Assembly (NCBI RefSeq): GCF_028640845.1
Contig: NC_080540.1
Coordinates: 164,257,252-164,321,251, forward strand
DNA from: Ahaetulla prasina
Lineage: Eukaryota > Chordata > Lepidosauria > Squamata > Colubridae
Direction of reading: 5' to 3'
Length of the DNA stretch: 64,000 nt
A model generated the notes under the pieces. That model searched no databases. It saw nothing but the letters and a program-made list of their open reading frames with translations, and was not told the origin of the DNA. Shown here piece by piece: positions 23,701-35,700 of the stretch. A program made the translations under genes and the position numbers. The first letter of the stretch is position 1, and the number at the start of each line of letters is the position of its first letter.

Positions 23701-26700
23701 TACAAGTGTTGGAAATACCTACGATGGGTTCTGATTCAAAAGAACAAAGGCTGACAAGAGCTGCTGCTAAACGCAAGGAAAAAGAGATGAAGGCACAACA
23801 ACAACTGGCAACTACTACAATGGAAACAGTGGGAGGAGCAAGGCCTAAAGCAAAATGTGATCTGCGGCTAGTGTTCCAAAAGTTTCCTTTGGCCGATAAT
23901 GGCAATTAAACTATTATCTTGGAATGTTAATGGTTTGAATTCACCGCAGAAGAGAAGGAAAGTATTTCATTATTTGAAACAATTTAAAAATGACATTACC
24001 TGTTTACAAGAAACACATATTAGATCAGAAATATTTGATAAACTCAAAACTGGGAGTACATTTTGTTGCCTCCTCTTTGGAAAAAAAAAACGGTTTAGTT
24101 ATATATATAAAGAAGGATATATCAGCAAAATTAATTGAGGTGGATAAGCAAGGAAGATACATTGCTATTGAACTTTTGTTGGAGGGAAAGAAGATATTAT
24201 TAATAGGAGTTTATGCTCCGAATCAACAACAAGAAAATTTTTTCAAGTTTTTACATAAAAGAATAGTATTTTGGGATTATAAATCATATATATTAATGGG
24301 TGATTGGAATGAGAGTATTATAGTAAGTTATATACTAGGGATATGATTGATGATACAGAGATAGAAAGATATTTACAACAACAAAATATTTGTGAGCTTA
24401 CAGAAAATCAAAGAGAAGAACTGAATCAATTAATTACTTCAGAGGAAATTTTGTTAGCAATTAAGCAACTTAAAATCGGTAAAGCACCAGGTACAGATGG
24501 TTTAACAGCTGTTTATTATAAAAATGTACAAAATAAGATGGTTGAACCACTTAAAGAGTTATTTAATAAAATTCAAATGGGAGGAGATGTTCCCCCTTCA
24601 TGGAGGACAGCCTTTATTTCGTTAATACCGAAGGAAGATAGAGATGGTATTAAAGCAGAGAATTATAGGCCTATATCACTTTTAAATACTGATTATAAGA
24701 TATTTGCCAAGATACTTGCTAATAGATTAATGCCAGTGATGAATCAAATAATTCATAATGATCAGTCAGGATTTATTAAGGGTAGGCAGATGAGATATAA
24801 TGTGAGGCAAATTGTAAATTTACTTGAATATTTGGAACGAAACAACCAAGTCTCAGCGGCGTGTTTTTTTTTTTTTTGGATGCTGAAAAAGCTTTTGATA
24901 GATTGGATTGGCAGTTTTTATTTAAAGTAATAGAAAAAATGCAATTTGGGGATTATTTTATCCATGCAATTAAAGCAATATATCAGAAGCAAACAGCACA
25001 AATAATAGTAAATGGTGGGTTAACAGAAACTTTTAAAATTGGGAAAGGGACGAGACAGGGATGTCCCCTGTCTCCATTACTTTTTATTTTAACTTTAGAA
25101 ATCCTTCTGAATAAAATACGTGGTTCCGATCGAATAAAGGGAATCAGAGTTAAACATCAAGATTACAGATTAAGAGCTTTTGCAGATGACTTGGTTGTTA
25201 CTGTATCTCAACCAATATACTCAGCTACTGGTTTAAAAGATATAATTGGTCAGTATGGCAAAGTATCTGGATTTAAGGTGAATCAGCAAAAGACAAAGAT
25301 GATAATTAAAAATATGAATATACAACAAAAAGAAGAGTTAGAAAGAACTACAGGTTTTGAAATCTTTAAAAAGGTTAAATATTTAGGAATATATATTACA
25401 GCTTCAAATGTCAAATTATATAAAAATAATTATGAGGTATTGTGGCAGAAGGTATGGAAAGAAATGGAGAGTTGGAAGAAGTTACAACTATCCCTGTTGG
25501 GAAGAATAGTGGCTATAAAAATGAATGTTTTGCCCAGATTTCTATTTTTGTTTCAAATGATACCGGTGCTTAAGAATGACACCAAATTACAGGAATGGCA
25601 AAAGGGGGTTAATAACTTTGTATGGATGGGCAAAAAGCCAAGAATAAAATTAAAAATAATGCAGGATATAAGGGAAAGGGGGGGTCTTAAAATGCCTAAT
25701 TTAAAATTGTATTATGAAGCAGTTGTCTTATCATTAATTACTGATTGGATTAATTTGACTGAGGAAAGAGTTTTGAATATAGAAGGTTATGGTTTGTTAT
25801 ATGGGTGGCATGCCTATTTATTATATGATAAGAAAGTAGATAAAATATTTAAAAATAATATAATTAGAAATGCATTATTGAGGGTCTGGAGGAAATATCA
25901 ATAAATTAGATGGAAAGATTCCAATATGGGCAATCCCGAGACACATGATAGAAAATATAAATATATATCAAAAGATGGAGGTAGTTACCTATAAAGAACT
26001 TCTTTGTATGGAAAAGGGGGAATTACAATTAAAATCCAGAGAAAAGATGGGGGAAGAAGGGAAAAATTATACATGGTTCCAATATGGACAATTACAAGCT
26101 AGATGGAAACTAGATCAAAAAATAGGTGTTAAGCAAACTGAGGATAACTTGTTAAAACAAATGAGAGATCAAGGTCAACAGCATATTAAGAGGTTGTATA
26201 ATGTATTAGTAGAAATAGACTCAGAGACTGAACTGGTTAAGGATTGTATGATTAAGTGGGCACAAAATTTTCAGCAACCGATAATGTTGGAAACTTGGGA
26301 AAGAATTTGGGTGAGGAATGTTAAATTTACACAAGCGCAAAATATGAGAGAAAATTTTTATAAGATGTTTTACAGATGGCATTTAGACCCCAAAAAGTTG
26401 TCATGTATGTATTCTAATGTACAGGCTAAATGTTGGAGATGCGATTGTGAAGATGCCACTTATTACCATATATGGTGGACTTGTAAAAAAGTTAAAGCAT
26501 TTTGGATTAAAGTATGGTGGATCATGCAGAATATTTTGAAAAAGAAGATTAAGTTTACTCCGCAGTTCTTTCTACTAGGAATAATTATGGATTGTACAGC
26601 TATAGAGACTAAATTGATTTTGAACTTAATAACAGCCGCAAGACTTTTGATTGCTCAATATTGGAAGAAAGAAGAATTACCTACAACTGAAGAATGGACA

Positions 26701-29700
26701 CTTAAAGTATCAAATCTGGCAGAAATGGCAAAAATCTCTGCTTACTTGAAAGACTATACACAAGAAAAATATATTTTAGAATGGAAAATGTGGATTGATT
26801 ATATTCAAAATAAGTATCAGATAAAAAAATATCAAATAGCATATGAGTAAATTTAGGAAATATTTTGTATTAGATATATTTCTGAAGGAGAGGGGAATTG
26901 AGAGTGTGATTAAGTGTGGAGAGACTAGAGATTATAATTTAGGAATTATTTTAGATTATGATTGTTAGTTTTGATACCCTGCATTTTGTTCTGGGAAGTC
27001 GGGGTGGAGGGTGGGGGGTAAGGGGGAGGGGAATTGGGGGGTTGAGGCTAGAGATGGAGCGATGGTTAATGTACAGGGATTATTGAAGATGTATAAATAT
27101 AATTAATGTAGTCGGGTCTGCCCAGTTACCATTTTAGAACGGTGGGGAGGGAGAAAAGAGAGAGTAGGAGGTAGGAAAGAGGAGAAGAGGAAGGAAGAGG
27201 GGTAGAAGAGGGAGAAGGAGTGGAGGGTGGAGGGAGGAGAGGATGTAGATAAGAGAAGGAGAGGAAGGTCTGGAAAGTAAAAGAAGGTAGAAGAGGGAAG
27301 AGTGTTAAAAAGGGGGGTGGTGACTGGGCAAGCCCGACTAATTGTATATAACTGTACATTGGATGAATTATTTGATATGATTGTAAAAATAAAACTTTTT
27401 TATTAAAAAAAATGACTATATCTCTGCAAGTATTGCATCGGCAAACATAACACTTTACCAATGTTCATTGGGGACGTGTGTGCATGTTCACACCAAATTT
27501 CATCAAAATCCGTGATGGTCGACCTGGGCACTTTCCTGAAATCAGACCACTTGCCACGGAATGACCCTGCTAAAACTCTTTGGTGGGTTCAGGGAGAGTA
27601 TGAAAAGAATAGATACTGTGGATGATGGGAAACAAAAAGAAGGATTAGGTTGATTAGCTGGCTAGCACGATAGTGCAAAGAGTTATTACTAGCATATTAG
27701 AATAAGGCTGTTTGTACTCTCAGCAGGAGTGAGTTTCCTGCTTGGTCCAAGGGCTCAATTGTGGTCATATGTTGAGGACTACCTGTATATCATAAGAGAT
27801 GGAACATTTTCCCCTCAGCCACTTGAATGTTATTTCTTTTGTTCAAGTGAAACTACAAGAACACCAAATGAAAATCTTTGGGTTCCAGGTCTTGTCCAAT
27901 GATCTCCAGCTGCCCATCTCTCCCAACTTCTATTACTTATTTGCTGGCAATTTGTCTCTCTTTTACAGCACGTTACTGGAGGTGGAACATTTCCGCACAA
28001 TCCATCACATATTTGTGGCCATGCTCTGTATCTTTGTCCTCAAGCAAATCATTGTGGATTCCATCGATGAAGGATGGTATGATTCAGAAGAGAGGGTGGG
28101 GTAGAAGGCCTGTCCTCTGGTGTATGCTAATTCTGGGAATATGATGCTATTTGTTTTGTGCTGGGAATATGATGCTATTTGTTTTGTGCTATGGGGCACG
28201 GTAGTAATCCTAAGAGCATATTTACCTAATCTTTAAACTTAGATTCCATCCAAAGTTTAACATCCTTGGGTGGACAAGGCAGCCTGATCCTGATGCATCT
28301 CCTCTCACTTGTCACTGTTCATCTCCCAGCTAAAAAGAAAATGCAATTTGTTCTTCTCCTTGTCTTTGTGCTCCTGTTGAGCAGTAACACTTGGGCCCCT
28401 CCTATGCCCGCCTAGAGATTTAGCCCAAGTAAGGAATGCCTCCTTTGGTGCCACCTTTGCTAGGCATCCAAACACTCTTCTCTATGCTAGTAGCCTATTT
28501 ATGCAGTTCACTTCTTCTACCCTCCTTCTGGGATATGCAAAAGTCCAAACAACCATGTGATGGCAGCAGAGAGAGATCACAGGTGAAATTTAGCCGGTTC
28601 TCACGGGTTAGTGAGAACCGTTAGTAAATTGCTTAGGCAGTTTGAAGAACCAGTTAAAAATAAAGTGCAAGAGAGGTTCTCTCCCTCCCTCCCTCCCTTC
28701 AATTAATAGCTCCCCTTAACAGTTGCAGCTGGAATGCAGCCAATACATGCTGAATCAAATCAATAAACAACAGAAACTGTCAGGATTAGGGCAGGGAAAC
28801 CCATCAATCACCCATCTAGGGATGGGATTAACCTCTTCCCTTTAGGAAGAAGGACAAGATTACAAACATTTTCATTATAAAGAGTATTAAGTAACACTTC
28901 TGTGATCAGTTGATACTCCCTGGAGTTTCCCAAGACCTTTAATAGCTGCTGCTATTTCTTGTTTCTTCCTGGGGGAAAAGATACAGGAGGGGACAATGAT
29001 GCAGCTTGATCATACAGATTGTGAATTTAATGCATGGGTGGTCCAACCGGCTGTATTGCTTCTGCTGCGAAGTACCCAATTTAGAACATAGAGAACATAG
29101 AATAATAGAGTTTATGATCAGAAGGATTAACGGCTTTTGGCAGCACATCCAGGCTTTCAATTAGCTTGAGCAACTGCTCTTAGTTTCCCTCTCAGCTGCT
29201 GCGTTTGCTTTGGGATTAACTTTTTTTAAAACGGGGAATGCCTGTTTTAAGTTTTCTGCATTGTTTTAGTGGTTCCTGGCACTGTCCTTTTGGGGTGTAC
29301 TTCCCTCACTCTTTTTGAAAGCCTCTAGTGATGGCAAGCTATTCCATTTGATTGGTCTCACCCTTAGGAAATTTCTTCTTTGTCCTAGGTTGCTTCAATC
29401 TTTGGTTAGTTTCCATCTATTGTTTCTTGTTGTGCCTTTTGGTCCTTTGGAAAATAGATTGAGTCCCTCATTTTTGTAGGAGCCCCTCAACTTTTTTTCC
29501 TGACAGAACAATTAATCAGTGGAACAACTTGCCTCCAGAAGTTGTAAATGTTCCAACACTGGAAGTTTTTAAGAAGAGATTGGATAACCATTTGTCTGAA
29601 GTGGTATAGGGTTTCCTGCCTAAGCAGGGGGTTGGGCTAGAAGACCTCCAAGTCCTTTCCAACTCTGTTTTTCTATTCTATTCTAAATATTGGAACAGTG

Positions 29701-32700
29701 CTCTTTTATTGTGCTCTTTTATTGTGTGTTGGACTAAGAAGAAATTTCCTAAGGGTGAGACCAATCAAGTTGGCCACACCCAGCAAGTCACATGACCTAT
29801 TTCCCACAGAAAACACCGGGAGCCACAAAACCTGGGCAGGTGTGGCTGGGGGGAGTCATGTGACTGGGTGGGAGTGATACTGAGTTGGCCACGCCCGCCC
29901 AGTCACATGACCACTAAGCCACATCCACCCAGTCACATGACCATCAAGCCACTCCCACCAAGCTGCGCCTACAGAACCGGCAGGGAAAAATTTTGAATTT
30001 CACCCCTGAGAGAGATACAAATATTTCTCTGTGTCACCTATACGTCAGATGGATTTTTGAAATCAATCTATACAATCCGGGTCGGTCACCATGGGTTTTC
30101 AAACTTGTGCTGGAACCCATCTTCAGGGAACTTCTCTCTCACCAGAATGTGAGAAAGACACCACCCTAAGATAATTTATAGCAGCATTAGACTCTATATT
30201 TAACAGATCGGAGATAGGAGAGCCAGAAAAACATGCTAATAAGTCTGTGAGTTAAGTATCGGCTTAGGTTCATACATTGTTGATACAATTACATTTTATT
30301 AGCAAGAACAAGTAATGAGCAACTTCGCGCCGGCTCCAGACCTAAGCAGAAAAACAAACCCAACTGACAACTGCTTAAAAAGGAACTGTCAAAACATGCG
30401 AACCAATTGGAGCTAGTATAATTGCCGACGTCTCAGCCAATGACAGCGGTAGGCAACTATCCAGTTGAGATGCAGTCGTTATTATGAGGACATAACACAT
30501 GCCATCAGGCAAAAAGTATCGACAATGCTGATTGCACACAAACCAAAGAATATGCTCAGTCCAACGGAGCGACACAGCTTGAAAAACCTGAAAAACAAAC
30601 AAAGAAACATTCTGGTGAGAGAGAAGTTCCCTGAGGATGGGCTCCAGCACGAGTCTGAAACTTGGAAGATCAAACCTCTGATCCAGGCGATTGACCCCGA
30701 TTGAATCCTCCAACATTATCCTGGGATACACACAGTGGTGAAATCCAAATTTTTTTACTACAAGTTCTGTAGGTGTGGCTTGGTGGGCATTTCATTCATT
30801 TCATTTCATTTATTAAATTTTTATACCGCCCTTCTCCCGAAGGACTCAGGGCGGTGTACAGGCAAATAAAAACAAACAAGACACTATATATAAAATATAA
30901 AATTAAAAAACTTATTATAATTTGCCTAAAAATTTAAAAATCTATAAAAACTAAAACCCCGTTTAAAATTAATAAAAACTATAAAATCCATAAAAAATTA
31001 ACCCAGCCCCGCGCGAATAAAAAGATGTGTCTTCAGTTCGCGGCGAAAGGTCCGAAGGTCAGGTATTTGGCGTAAACCGGGAAGCTCGTTCCAGAGTGTG
31101 GAGCCCCACAGAAGGACCTTCCCTGGGGCCGCCAGCCGACATTGCTTGGCGGACGGCACCCTGAGAAGTCCCTCTGTGAGAGCGTGCGGGTCGGTGGGAG
31201 GCATATGGTAACAGTAGGCGGTCCCGTAAGTACCCAGGCCCTAAGCCATGGAGCGCTTTAAAGGTCATAACCAAAACCTTAAAGTGCACCCGAAAAGCCA
31301 CAGGAAGCCAGTGCAGTCTGCGCAGGAGAGGTGTTACATGGGAGGTGCGACACTCCCTCTATCACCAGCGCAGCTGCATTCTGGACTAGCTGAAGCCTTG
31401 AGTGCACCTCAAGGGAGCCCCATGTAGAGAGCATTACAATAATCCAAGCGAGAGGTAGCAGTGCGTGAGTGACTGTGCACAAGGCATCCCGATCAAGGAA
31501 GGGGCGCAACTGCCGAACCAGGCGAACCTGGTGGAAGGCCCCCCTGGAGACGGCCGTCAGATGATCTTCAAATGACAGCCGCTCATCCAGGAGGACCCCT
31601 AAGTTGCGCACCCTATCCTTTGGGGCCAATAACTCGCCTCCAACAGTCAGCTGCAGCTGCAGCTGACTGAATCGAGATGCCGGCATCCACAGCCACTCCG
31701 TCTTGGAGGGATTGAGCTTGAGCCTGTTTCTCCCCATCCAGACCCGTACGGCTTCCAAACACCGGGACAGCACTTCAACAACTTCATTGGGGTGACCTGG
31801 GGTGGAGAAGTACAGCTGAGTGTCATCAGCGTACTGATGGTACTTCACCCCAAAGCCACTAATGATCTCACCCAACGGCTTCATGTAGATGTTGAACAGA
31901 AGGGGCGAGAGAATCGACCCCTGCGGCACCCACAAGTGAGGGCCCTCGCGGTCGACCTCTGCCCTCCTGTCAACACCGTCTGCGACCGGTCGGAGAGATA
32001 GGAGGAGAACCACCGATAACGGTGCCTCCCACTCCCAATCCCCCAGCCGGCGCAGCAGATACCATGGTCGATGGTATCAAAAGCCGCTGAGAGGTCTAAT
32101 AGGACCAGGGCAGAGGAATAACCCCTGTCCCTGGCCCTCCAGAGATCATCCACCAATGCGACCAAAGCTGTCTCCGTGCTGTAACCGGGTCGGAAGCCGG
32201 ACTGGAACGGGTCTAGATAGACGGATTCTTCCAGGTATTGGGGTAGCTGACGCCACAGCACTCTCTACAACCTTAGCAGGCGAAGGTTGGAGACTAACCG
32301 ATAATTTCCCAAAATAGCCGGGTCCAAAGAGGGCTTCTTAAGGAGGGTCTCACCACCGCCTCTTTCAAGGCGGCAGGGAAAACCCCTTCCAACAAAGAAG
32401 CATTTATAATCCTCTGGAGCCAGCCTCGTGTCACCTCCTGAGTGGCCAGCACCAGCCAGGAAGGACACGGATCCAATAAACATGTAGTGGCGCGGAGCCT
32501 CCCCAACAACCTGTCCACGTCCTCGGGAGCCACAGGGTCAAATTCATCCCAAACAGACTCAACAAGACGTGCCTCCTCTCCCTCGCTTGGATCATCCCAA
32601 TTTCGGTCCAGACCATCCCGGAGCTGAGCGATTTTGTCATATAGATAACCATTAAACTCCTCGGCACGTCCTGTAACGGGTCATCCCGCACCTCCTGATG

Positions 32701-35700
32701 AAGGAGGGCGGGTCACCGAAACAGGGCGGCCGGGCGGTTATCTGCCGGCGCAATGAGGGTGGGCGTGAGAACGCCTCGCCTCCCTCATTGCCACTAGGTA
32801 GGTCCTAGAATAAGACCTAACTAGTGTCCGATCAACCGGAATGACTGGACCTCCAAGTGCTCTCTAGGCGTCTTCTCCGGCGTTTCATCTCTCTCAGCCC
32901 CTCGGAGAACCAAGGGGCCAGGCGAGATCTGCGCGGGTCAGAGGCCGCAAAGGCACGACACGGTCCAAGGCCCCAGCCGCGGCCTGTTCCCAGGCCGCAA
33001 CTAGTTCCTCAGTCGTGCCGTGGGCCAGATCCTCAGGGAATGGCCCAAGCTCCGTCAGGAACCTCTCAGGGTCCATCAGGCGCCTGGGACGGAACCAGCG
33101 TGTAGGTTCCGTCTCCCTGCGATGGTGGGTGGCGGTTCGGGAGTCCAGACGAAGGAGGAAATGATCTGGCCATGACATTGGTTCTGTTACTAAATCGTCT
33201 AGTATCAGATCATTTAGCCACTGACCAGAGATATAAATCAGATCCAGCGTGCCTCCCCCCATGTGCGTAGGGCCATCATTTACTCGAATCAGGTCCAAGG
33301 CCGTCATGGAAGCCTGGAACTCCCGAGCTGCAGTCGATGATAAGCCAGCTGATGGCAAGTTGAAATCCCCCATAACTATCAGTCTGGGGGTCTCAACTGC
33401 CACAGTGGCAAATAACTCCAGCAGCTCGGGCAGGGCTGTGGTCACGCAGCAAGGAGCCAGGTACGTGATCAACAAGCCCAACTGATTCCTATGGCCCCAC
33501 CTCACATAAAGGGATTCACAGCCGGCAATCTGAGGAACAGTGGCCTCCCTCGGCTCTAGATCTTCCTTAATGACAACCGCCACCCCTCCACCCCTACCCT
33601 GGACCCTCGGCTGATGGAATGCTCGGAAACCTGGGGGGCACAGTTCGACGAGGGGAACCCCCCCCTCTGGCCCCAACCAGGTCTCCGTAATGCCCATAAG
33701 GTCCGCGGACTCCCCCTGAATAAGATCACAAATCAAGGGGGCTTTATTTGCCACGGACCGGGCATTACATAACATCAACCGAAAATCCAGGCTCTGAGGA
33801 TCATGGCCGCCTGAGGAACGGGTAGGGACTAAGGGGCCGGAGCACGTGATCGTTTTCAGACATCGAGCACGTGCTCCCCACACTCGATATGGCCCCCCCC
33901 CTCCGCCATATCTGCCTCTCCCACTTACCGTACAGATTGAACCACCCTCTAGTCCTGGAACGAACCCTCCCCTGCCTTCAGACCAGATGTAATAGTGCGC
34001 GAACTGGTACCGGGCTGGATCCCTCCCCGACGGGTTCTCCCCCACACCAGTCTTATCCCTCCCCCCCTTTAAAAAACCCTTATTTAAAAATCTATTTAAA
34101 AAACCCCATACATTCTTCTTAGCAGCATGCCACCTCTCTTGGTGGCATGGCAGGGGAAGGATACTGCAAAATCCCCATTCCCTCCCCACTCCTGGGGGAA
34201 GGATATTGCAAAATCTCCATTCCCACCCCACACGTGGGGCCAGCCAGAGGTGATATTTGCCGGTTCGCCGAACTACTCAAAATTTCCACTACGAGTTCTC
34301 CAGAACCTGTCAGAACCTGCTGAATAGCACCTCGGATACATATTTTTGCCTTCATTCATGGGAAAACATGTAGTCTTTGAGCCAATCTCCATCTGCCTAC
34401 GAAAAATCTGGTTTTGGCATTAATTCCAGCTTTTTGACCATTCTGCTCACTGTAACGTTTATCTGTTTTTAATGTTGTATGCTGCCATGGGCTATTTTTT
34501 AATTGGGAAGTCTTACAAATGAAATAATTCATCAAAGAAGGAGAAGGAAATGTCCATGATAGGCAAATCCTTGAAATCATCAGCAGTTCTGTTGAAGCTG
34601 AAGCATTGTTAGAAATTCTGTTTTACTCTATAGAAATGGTAGCAGAGGATCATTATATAGCCATACAGATTGGTAGCAGAGAATAGTTATGTAGCCATAC
34701 AGGTCAAATAAAGTGTATAGTCACTATGGGCCTTGATGTTTAATAGTTTCAACTGTCACAACTGTTGCAGGAAACTCTCCTCAGAACATAAAGGAACCAT
34801 AGATTATAACCATAGATGCTAACTAAATACTGCCATCTACTGGCTAATTAATTAAATAATTAAGTAATACATTCCAACTCTAACATATATTCCAACAAGC
34901 ATGAAGCAAGTCAATGAAGGAGTCCAATAGAAGACAAAGAGCCAAGTTCACATTCACAGTCAAGGAGTTAATTGGGTCACTTTGGGTCAGTTGATCAACC
35001 TCTCAGCTTTCACTGGGGATAAAATTAGGAGGAAATTCCAGGTGTTTCGCCTTGAATTTTCAAAAGGGAAGATTTACATGGAATAAATAAATGTCTTATA
35101 CAATGACCTAAGTTCCACATGAGCTGTAGAGTAGCTGAGTAGAAAGTTGAGGGTGGTGTACAGACACTATTCTGACAGGAGCATTGAGTAATATTCCTAG
35201 TATGACAGATAACTCAAATACCTCACAGTCCTCTCTATTCCTGGCCCGTTTAAATTGTGCTGGAAACCTTTTTATTAGTCCAATATTTAAGGGTGAGAAA
35301 TAGTTAAAATTATGAAGATTATGAAACAAATATGAAACAAAACAAGATTATGAACAAAATGAGGGGGACTGATCGTATTTTTTTCAGTTGGAGGTGGGTT
35401 TTCCTTCATTTTAACTCTGTTCTGACTATTTTGAAGAGTTCATGGGAACTTCATGGGTTCACCTTCTCAAAATAGCAGGAACCGTCCCCTTCATTTTTCA
35501 GCAGTTATACCACTAAATATTGGGGCTGTCCCAAAGAAACTGCTTATTTAATTTGAAACATCCTCATCTTTTGGGGAGCATCCTTAGAACTGTTTTCTTC
35601 TTTGTCTTCCACAGTTTTGTTTTGGATTTCGAGCTCTTTATCATTGGCTTTCAACAGCTGCCCACAGCACTCTTTGCCTGGCTCTGCATGTTCCTCTACA

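Larger units (their letters stand above)
22090..27409 (+). mobile_element. Near-full-length L1 LINE (5.3 kb) in SOAT2 intron 4
   Basis: It begins with a 5' UTR (ggacttcctgtttggcaccg), carries ORF1 and ORF2 overlapping by 11 nt, and has a G/A-rich polypurine 3' UTR (26990-27310) and an A-rich tail. A perfect 17-bp target duplication flanks it. ORF1 has one nonsense codon. ORF2 has frameshifts and lacks the region between the endonuclease and the RT N-terminus. It is a recent but dead insertion within the orphan ITR element. Confidence 0.95.
17105..27528. mobile_element. Old ITR-bounded element of unrecognised family (about 1.9 kb net)
   Basis: The ends at 17105-17169 and 27464-27528 are inverted copies of one another over about 65 bp with 3 mismatches. 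They start cccaggtcgaccatca and include gatgaaatttggtgtgaaca. Between them lie a SINE, two Rex1-type LINE copies and a 5.3-kb L1, all later insertions; removing them leaves about 1.9 kb. A degraded coding block lies at 17409-17890. No target duplication is obvious at the outer ends. It behaves like a DNA transposon remnant, but the superfamily is not recognised. Confidence 0.6.
30733..34334. mobile_element. Second hAT-type element, split by an L2 LINE
   Basis: Left end CAGTGGTGAAATCC (30733), right end with gaactactcaaaatttccac and ctgaatagcacctcg (34334). Target duplications gatacaca (30725-30732) and gatacata (34335-34342) differ by one base. The L2 LINE fills nearly all of the interior. 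Confidence 0.7.

Noticed and set aside
27126..27461. A Pro/Ser/Leu-rich 111-codon frame on the minus strand
   Set aside because: It is the complement of the L1 polypurine 3' UTR.
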